The notes beneath the pieces are model-generated. The model searched no databases, was not told the DNA's origin, and was given only the letters and a program-made list of their open reading frames with translations. Shown here piece by piece: positions 58,151-64,000 of a stretch of 64,000 bases of DNA (the first letter of the stretch is position 1; each line of letters opens with the position of its first letter). The stretch is from Clytia hemisphaerica. Lineage: Eukaryota; Cnidaria; Hydrozoa; Leptothecata; Clytiidae. The stretch is from assembly GCA_902728285.1 (NCBI GenBank), contig CACVBU010001135.1:439154-503153 (forward strand), in the 5' to 3' direction. A program made the translations under genes and the position numbers.

Positions 58151-59679
58151 TCAGAAGTCATTATTTCCTAAAAATAAAGTCTTTTCGAAAGCAATAAACT
58201 AAAAATAAAAGTGATTTTTAAGGTAGAATTTTCACTCATAAAACTTTATGAAAACTTGAGCAAAGACTATAAGATATGGCAGAATGTTGAAAAAGGTTTA
58301 TAAAAGAAAATCATTACAAAATATCTTTGGTTTGAAAGTCTCTTGACCACTAAAGCAAAGAAAATGTTCAAGAAAGTATGAATCAACCTCCTCGCTTCGA
58401 CCGCCATTTTGTTTTGTTTTGAAATTTGTTTTTGAAGGAGCGCGAAATCAGAAAATATATCATTTATAGCCAGTATCCGACTTTAGCAACCTTTTCCCTC
58501 TCCAAACGGCAAAATTAAAAAGTGTGTTACTATAGTTTCAAGCGCCGTTTCTACCAAAACGGACGGACAGACAGCGGAAGGACGCAACGGACGGAAAGTT
58601 GCAAATGAAAGGCCCTATCGCTAGCGCTGGGCCAATTATTGCATGATCTTGCAGTTAGAAATGTTGATTTCTATTTCCTGAATGTACAGTATTTGATTGA
58701 TGTTTTATTCGTTATTTGTTATTCTTTTTATTAATGCTGAAATGAAATGAAAGTAACAATACAATTGTATTCACTTAAATAATGTGACTAGAAAAGTTCC
58801 AGATTATATTCCAAATCATAATATTCATACCAATGTTTATTAAAAAGGGGAGAAGGAAAAAGAATGCTGAAATTTTTTATGTTTGATTATGATAAAATTT
58901 GATATTTAAATAAATTAAAAAATGCATTAAATGCTTAAAATTCAACACTGTAAAAAATACATAAATATTCCTTTTTTTTGTTCATGATTTAAATCAAAAT
59001 TAGTTTATAATTTGATAATATGATAACAATTTGATATTTAAATAAATAAAAAATGCTTTAAATTCAACACTGGAGAAAGTAAATGGATTAATTTACATTG
59101 TCCCTAGAAAGGTTTACACTCCTTGCGAATCGGAAGATGCCATGTATCCCCAAAATTTGGTAGGTGAACCCAACTCAACTAGTACCAGTGCCACTTTTTT
59201 TTTTAATATGATTTTTCTAAATTATTGAATATCTTTTTCAAATCTTAATGTTTCCCCAGGCGTGCATGATAATTTTGGGACATTTTTGTAGAAGCAGTGG
59301 AATCAGCCCTTGAAATTTTGAAAATTCAATTCCCCACAGATATTTAAAGGGATTTAGTTTAGCCTCCCTTCCCCGTTAGGGATGCTCTGAACAAGTTTTA
59401 AGAGTTAATTAATAACGGAAATTCATCATATAGAGCGAAACTATACACAACTATACCCAACTAAAAGTTATATACTATTAAAACTCCATTATATAAAACA
59501 ATATGTACACTATTCAACACATTCAACGTTATCTAAACTCAAAGTTTTCCAGTATGGGGAGAATACTGTATTATACATTTTAGTAATAAATTCTTTTCAA
59601 CAGTGAGATTCAAACTGTTGTATGTTTTTGAGACCCAATTATTGCTACGTGCCATGATGACATTTTCATGTTATCATAG
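58151..59679. other. no supported gene
   Basis: AT-rich. A GGACGGACAGACAGCGGAAG run at about 58560 and a duplicated AAATAAAAAATGC / GATATTTAAATAAAT phrase near 58900 and 59035. Confidence 0.4.
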
Positions 59680-60246
59680 CTATAGCTGAACACCTACAGA
59701 GTTCTCTCCATACAGGTTTACATTGATGACTTTTTGTAAAGTCACCGACTCTCTTCTGACTACTGCCTCTTTATTTTTGACTCTATTGTTTCTTTCTTTG
59801 TTGTTGTTCTCTTTACCTTTCTCGTTACTTTTCTCGTTTTTGAGCCAAGAATCTAAGAAACCCGGCTCATCTTTACATCCATTGGCCGTCCAAAATTTAA
59901 ATGAAGAAAAAGATCTAGGTCCACCATTTGCCCTTCTCATTTTTTTGTATTGTTTGTAAGCATTAAATTTCTTTTTATTATTATTATCATTTTGATATTT
60001 TTTCTTTTCATCGTTACTCGTTTTATCATTAGTTTGCTGCTTTTTAGTTTTTTTGATTTGTTGTTCTTTATTCGTGTGATCTTCAAGCTTTGCCTTTGAA
60101 TTTTCGCTTGTCTTTGATTCGTCAGTTTTGGATTCTTTGAGCGAGGTCTTTGAAGCAAATCTTTTCTCTCTTTGCTCCTCGGCTGCAAGTTCATCTGAAA
60201 ACGAATCGTTGGATTCCACCTCCATTAACTCATCCTGCAAGCTCAT
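59680..60246 (-). CDS. Lys/Asn/Glu-rich ORF of unknown function
   Basis: 188 residues from ATG at 60246: MSLQDELMEVESNDSFSDEL, then a long stretch almost wholly of Lys, Asn, Gln, Glu and Ser (TKKQQTNDKTSNDEKKKYQN). An island of mixed composition follows (PRSFSSFKFWTANGCKDEPG, FLDSWL), then a basic tail. The island is the only part likely to fold. It lies 80 bp from an 18-bp inverted repeat. It could be a gag-like or nucleic-acid-binding transposon protein; no family recognised. Confidence 0.4.
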   Translation of the reverse strand: MSLQDELMEVESNDSFSDELAAEEQREKRFASKTSLKESKTDESKTSENSKAKLEDHTNKEQQIKKTKKQQTNDKTSNDEKKKYQNDNNNKKKFNAYKQYKKMRRANGGPRSFSSFKFWTANGCKDEPGFLDSWLKNEKSNEKGKENNNKERNNRVKNKEAVVRRESVTLQKVINVNLYGENSVGVQL

Positions 60247-60324
60247 ATTGTGTGTTTTTTTTTTTAGATTTTACACTAAGAAAGAAAAGTCTCTATGTTA
60301 CCATCAAGTATGATAGCAGCTGAT

Positions 60325-60420
60325 CTATCCAAAAGGAGATAAAATTATAATGACCGTTTAAATTTAGCTACCACTGTTGTTTGAGTAAAAATTTCAAAGG
60401 TCTTATCACCTTTTGGATAG
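60325..60420. repeat. 18-bp inverted repeat around CTATCCAAAAGG
   Basis: CTATCCAAAAGGAGATAA (60325-60342) and TTATCACCTTTTGGATAG (60403-60420) match as reverse complements at 17 of 18 positions, 60 nt apart. Could be an element end or protein-binding palindrome. Confidence 0.6.
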
Positions 60421-60599
60421 CCTTGGCTTTTTAGTTGACATTTTCAAATTACACTTTTACTGCTTTGAAAATGTGGAACAGGGTACACCACGTGAAGGTA
60501 AGCCATAGGATTTTGTACCCCACCCTAAAAATACTAATTACAAAAATAAAACAATTTCTTTTAGGGTACAAGGCTGTTCAGCTACTTTTGACTTTAGAC

Positions 60600-60810
60600 A
60601 AAAGTTGATGTACCCCTGAAACAAACAACTATCAGCATGTTCCAGGGTGGCATGGATAGACCACACCACTATGAAAACAACTATCAACATTCATAGGTAA
60701 AAACTCTGTATGTGACAGACAACTATCAACATATCACCAGAGGGTGGAAACAACTTTCAACATCCCCCATTGATGGAAACAACTATCAACATCCATCAAT
60801 CATCAACTTA
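60600..60810. repeat. dispersed repeats of AACAACTATCAACAT
   Basis: AACAACTATCAACAT or a one-base variant occurs about five times between 60622 and 60792, irregularly spaced, separated by unrelated text. Confidence 0.6.
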
Positions 60811-61334
60811 AAGTCATTTGCAGCTTGACAGACAGAACAGCCTTGATTTAAACTAATGATAGTGAGACAAATTCAATTACATGTTTTAACAGTTCCTTTT
60901 CAAAAGAAGAAAAATTGAGCTTAGATGATTCATAGCCTTCAAAATACTGCCGAATTAACGTTTGTTTGAGTTGATTTAGAGCCTTCATTTTCCCATGTTT
61001 AATTGTTTTAATAGTTCCTTGATTGAGATACTCAGAATTCTATCTTTGAGCTGCTGTTCCATTCATAACAGTAACATTTGAAAATGTCATGCATTGTCAA
61101 AAGGTCTTACATCTGTTTTAATGTAGAATAAATTAAGTTATAATTGTTGTCTTAACTTTTTAAGGTTTTATCAGTCTTATTTATAAAACATGTAATTGAA
61201 AACGCCTTTCTATGCTAAGCAGAAAATTTAACAATCGCATAAAAAAAGCATTACGATGCCCTGAAACGATGTTAAGGCAATGTGATCAAGGGTCTTGAAA
61301 ACATGTTAGACCATCATTGACAAAGCGATCAAAT
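60811..61334. other. 3' flank of the Helitron-like helicase
   Basis: No further exon. I looked for a CTRR end with a preceding hairpin on the minus strand and could not place one with confidence. Confidence 0.35.
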
Positions 61335-64000
61335 TCACATAATAGTTCTCTGTAGGTATTCAAATCGCTGTAATGGCTCGCCACTCAAAATTTTCAATCT
61401 TTCTTCTTCTTCCCTTCTTCGTGGCATCCATGGATGGTTATTGATATAATTTAGCCTATCATATGGCACTTTTTCTACCAAAGCAACATTTTCTAGCGTA
61501 GATGCCCTACTGAGGGCTGTATAAGTTATGCCAAGGTTAAGTTTCTCCATAAAAATCTCTTTATTTAACTTTATCCGAATATGAGTACATGGCTCATTAG
61601 GACCTATTGTCATACCTTGGCTTTTTGATATAGGTATACAATAACCAGGCATCAAGGGAAACCCCCTTCTAGAGCAACAGTTAGTATCACAACGTGCTTC
61701 ATTGACAGGTATAGGAACCCATGTTGGGTGTTCTGGAAGCCAGCTTGGGCCTTTGTGTCTTGGAAAATCTACAACAACTGCTTCTGGAAATGATGGAGGT
61801 GCTTCTCCCTCAGCATATAATATTGCAATCACTTTCCCAATTGCTCCATTATTCAATCCAAGAGGTGTTAAGCTGAGCTGATTTTTAGTCAAAAGCACAC
61901 GACTTCCAACAGCAATGTGAGAGGTTGCAGGAATCTGACCCATCTGATTAACAGATTGAGTGTGATGACGTCCTTTTCCTTTGCTTGGTATAGTAGTAAC
62001 AGGGATCCCCAAATCAGCTAGTTTGTTGTGGTTCTCAACATTTACCTCTTGCCACGTTTCCATAACGGTCAAACATGTGTCTGATCTAAATCCCTCTTTG
62101 GCACTTTCAGGAAGCTCACCTTCATATCTTGAATTTATTGTCTTCCAGTCATTCAAATTGAGTTTACCCTCTCTGATTCTCAGCAACATTTCCAAAAAAG
62201 ACAACTGATCTGGGCCTTGTCGCATAGTTTCATTTAACAGAATACAATGTGAAAATGTCTGATAGATTCCATAACCGGCAAGCTTATCTGGGGCGTCTGA
62301 GGATAATGGCTCAACATGCAAATCATGAGAATCAACTGGACCTAGCTGCCCTAAATCTCCAAAAAAGTTGACAGTTGGTATTGCACCAAAGTTGTTGAAA
62401 AAAACACATGTTGCCTCCTTAAAACGTTGACTACACCATGCTAACATACGGTGACTATACATACCTCTTTCATCTAAATTCAAGGTCATCAATTTCATAG
62501 AATTACCTTCCAGAGTGCTACCAGTTAGTTCACGTAAGGCAGTGAGAGATATGCTATTCAATGGCTTATCAGTTAACTGCAATGTTTTGGATTCTTTTCT
62601 CTTCACTCTTGGGATGCTTGTTGTTGAGTGAACAGTTCGTCCTAAGGGTAGGAGAATAGATGCTGCTCGCAGTAGGTGCTAAATTCATTACAGCATTGTT
62701 TCGATTGTAAATGTTTTACCACTTCCAGCCGTCCCCTGCACTAAATAAAAGACGCACTTTATTTTGGTGTTCATTATTCACAACAGACATAATATTAAGA
62801 ATGTTAATAGCTATTATTACTCTTTGAAGAGCATTAGCCTTCAATAAATCAATATTTGGTGGCAAATCACAATTCTGATTTCGAGCCTGTTGCTGTGCAG
62901 CTGCCACCTTTGAGATGTTTTCTAGCCAATCTGAAGCATTATCAGGCCAAGCACCTCCAAAAGATTCAATTGCATACTGATGCCAATCAAAACCTTCTCC
63001 ACCATCAGGCAGATCTCTAAAAGCATTCAAATCTTCAAAATCTTGGGGTCTATTTTCAGCCAAGTATCTTAAAAATTCATGTTCATTTCTGATTTCATTT
63101 TCAAACTCATCTTCAGATCCAGATTCGTGGTCAATAGAGCTATCATCAACATCAAGGTTTTTCCTCTTTTTTGCTCTTTGACGATCCCTTGCTAGTTTTT
63201 TGTCATGCTCTAATTTTGCTTTTTTGACAAGTTCTTTCACAATCATAGGACATAGGTCACTTTCTAAAAACTCCATGAATGATTCTAAATAAGAGTCTTT
63301 TCCGTTCTTAAGGTCATTTACATTTTCCCATGTTCCCAACGAGTGAATCATTAATTGACCCTTACAATTGTCCTCTTCTAGTGGCCATATGGGAAGAGTT
63401 GGAATTCCAGTAAAAACAGGAACATGGTTTTTAGCACACTTAGGGGTGCAAACACAAATTTGAGCCCAATTATACAAAGTCATATTGGGATAACGTATTC
63501 GACGTTTTTCACTCAAAAACTTCTCTAGAGGTGTTTCTTTTGTTGCATCCCCTTCAGAAAACTTTGAATTTATTGCACGGAAACCACTAAGACCTATTCT
63601 CCTGAACTGTCGAGTGCAATGAAACAAACGACCCCCACAATTCAGAAAATCAACAGCAGCTGCTGGCATATCAATCAATCCTATAATTTTCAAAATTAGT
63701 TGTTGGGCAATACTTCTTACAGATGCAACATCACTATTAACATCTAATAAATGTTTATATAGACGAATGAAATCGTCTGTAGATTTGGCACCCTTGCAGG
63801 CATACTGAGTGATGTATCTTAACAGAGCCATTAAGTCTTGATCAATGATGTCTTGCGTGTCTGAGTTGGCTAACCATGTTAACAGGCGTGTTTTGACATG
63901 AGATATCAGAAAAGAATGATCTCTGTTGCCTTCAAAACGTGGATGTTCTCCTGGTGTTATTAGCGAATGGAAAGGATGAGTTTCTTTTCCTTCTGAAGTT
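61335..64000 (-). pseudogene. Helitron-type PIF1-family helicase, 5' end off the right edge, two frameshifts
   Basis: From the right edge the frame reads NRDHSFLISHVKTRLLTWLA and ALLRYITQYACKGAKSTDDF, the layout that precedes the helicase in animal Helitron Rep-Hel proteins. A Cys-rich and acidic linker follows to 62716. There the frame breaks just before the Walker A motif (GTAGSGKT, legible only in the neighbouring frame near 62730), and again near 62660. The rest, 62606-61335, holds the helicase core: VNFFGDLGQLGPVD (Walker B-like region), LNETMRQ, GSRVLLTKNQ, ISKSQGMTIG and ITYTALSRAS (motif VI). The Rep nuclease with its HUH motif should lie beyond 64000. Such helicases drive rolling-circle transposition. 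This copy cannot make an intact protein from this reading. Confidence 0.75.

Noticed and set aside
59723..60313. + strand hydrophobic ORFs and a second minus-strand Lys-rich frame
   Set aside because: They are shadows of the Lys/Asn-rich ORF at 59680-60246.

Overview
This is a eukaryotic, AT-rich window from an invertebrate animal. A cnidarian is my best guess, from the overall mix of transposon-derived genes. That is an impression and not a measured result. Genes have short exons with GT-AG borders, there are no operons, and most of the window is transposable elements at different stages of decay. I see no tRNA, rRNA or CRISPR. One ambiguous base (n) lies at 47066.

Layout. 0-1.4 kb (- strand): part of a HECT-domain gene running off the left edge. 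1.75-2.06 kb: a small inverted-repeat element with an 8-bp target duplication. 2.1-8.35 kb (+ strand): short exons of an unidentified Lys/Ser-rich gene. Between its exons lies a nest: a TA-flanked inverted-repeat element (2964-5763) holding a complete, very young LTR element (3343-5572) whose only long ORF is an unfamiliar membrane protein. 8.6-9.8 kb: a piggyBac-type non-autonomous element. 12.4-22.4 kb (- strand): a nine-exon-plus gene whose 3' part resembles a Mutator-like DDE transposase. A 5'-truncated RLE-type LINE tail (14.2-15.2 kb) and three MITEs sit in its introns. 22.5-25.8 kb: minisatellites and inverted-repeat DNA. 25.9-32.5 kb (+): decayed exons of a second transposase-like gene, followed by a PHD-like finger. 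32.6-38.4 kb: more members of the 8-bp-TSD MITE family and fragments of two further transposon gene families.

39.3-39.56 kb: a fragment resembling the end of a class C GPCR seven-helix domain. 41.1-45.9 kb (+): an almost full-length CR1/L2-like LINE, with ORF1, a PHD-endonuclease-RT ORF2 broken by four frameshifts, and a TTAC-repeat tail. 46.3-51.6 kb: small gene fragments, a PHD-like fragment, foldback repeats and a perfect 16-bp-TIR element. 52.0-54.75 kb: an unusual element with inverted arrays of a TTCAATC motif. It encodes a reverse transcriptase joined to a nuclease-like C-terminal domain, with a convergent second ORF. The RT is broken and one catalytic aspartate is lost. 55-61 kb: mostly non-coding with divergent tandem repeats and one Lys/Asn-rich ORF. 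61.3-64 kb (-): a frameshifted Helitron-type helicase continuing past the right edge.

How it works together: few of these genes look like intact cellular genes. The window reads as a landing zone for at least six transposon classes (piggyBac, TA-TSD, hAT-like 8-bp TSD, LTR, LINE, Helitron). The two best-preserved multi-exon genes (6.3-8.4 kb and 12-22 kb) share a pattern of short in-frame cassette exons.
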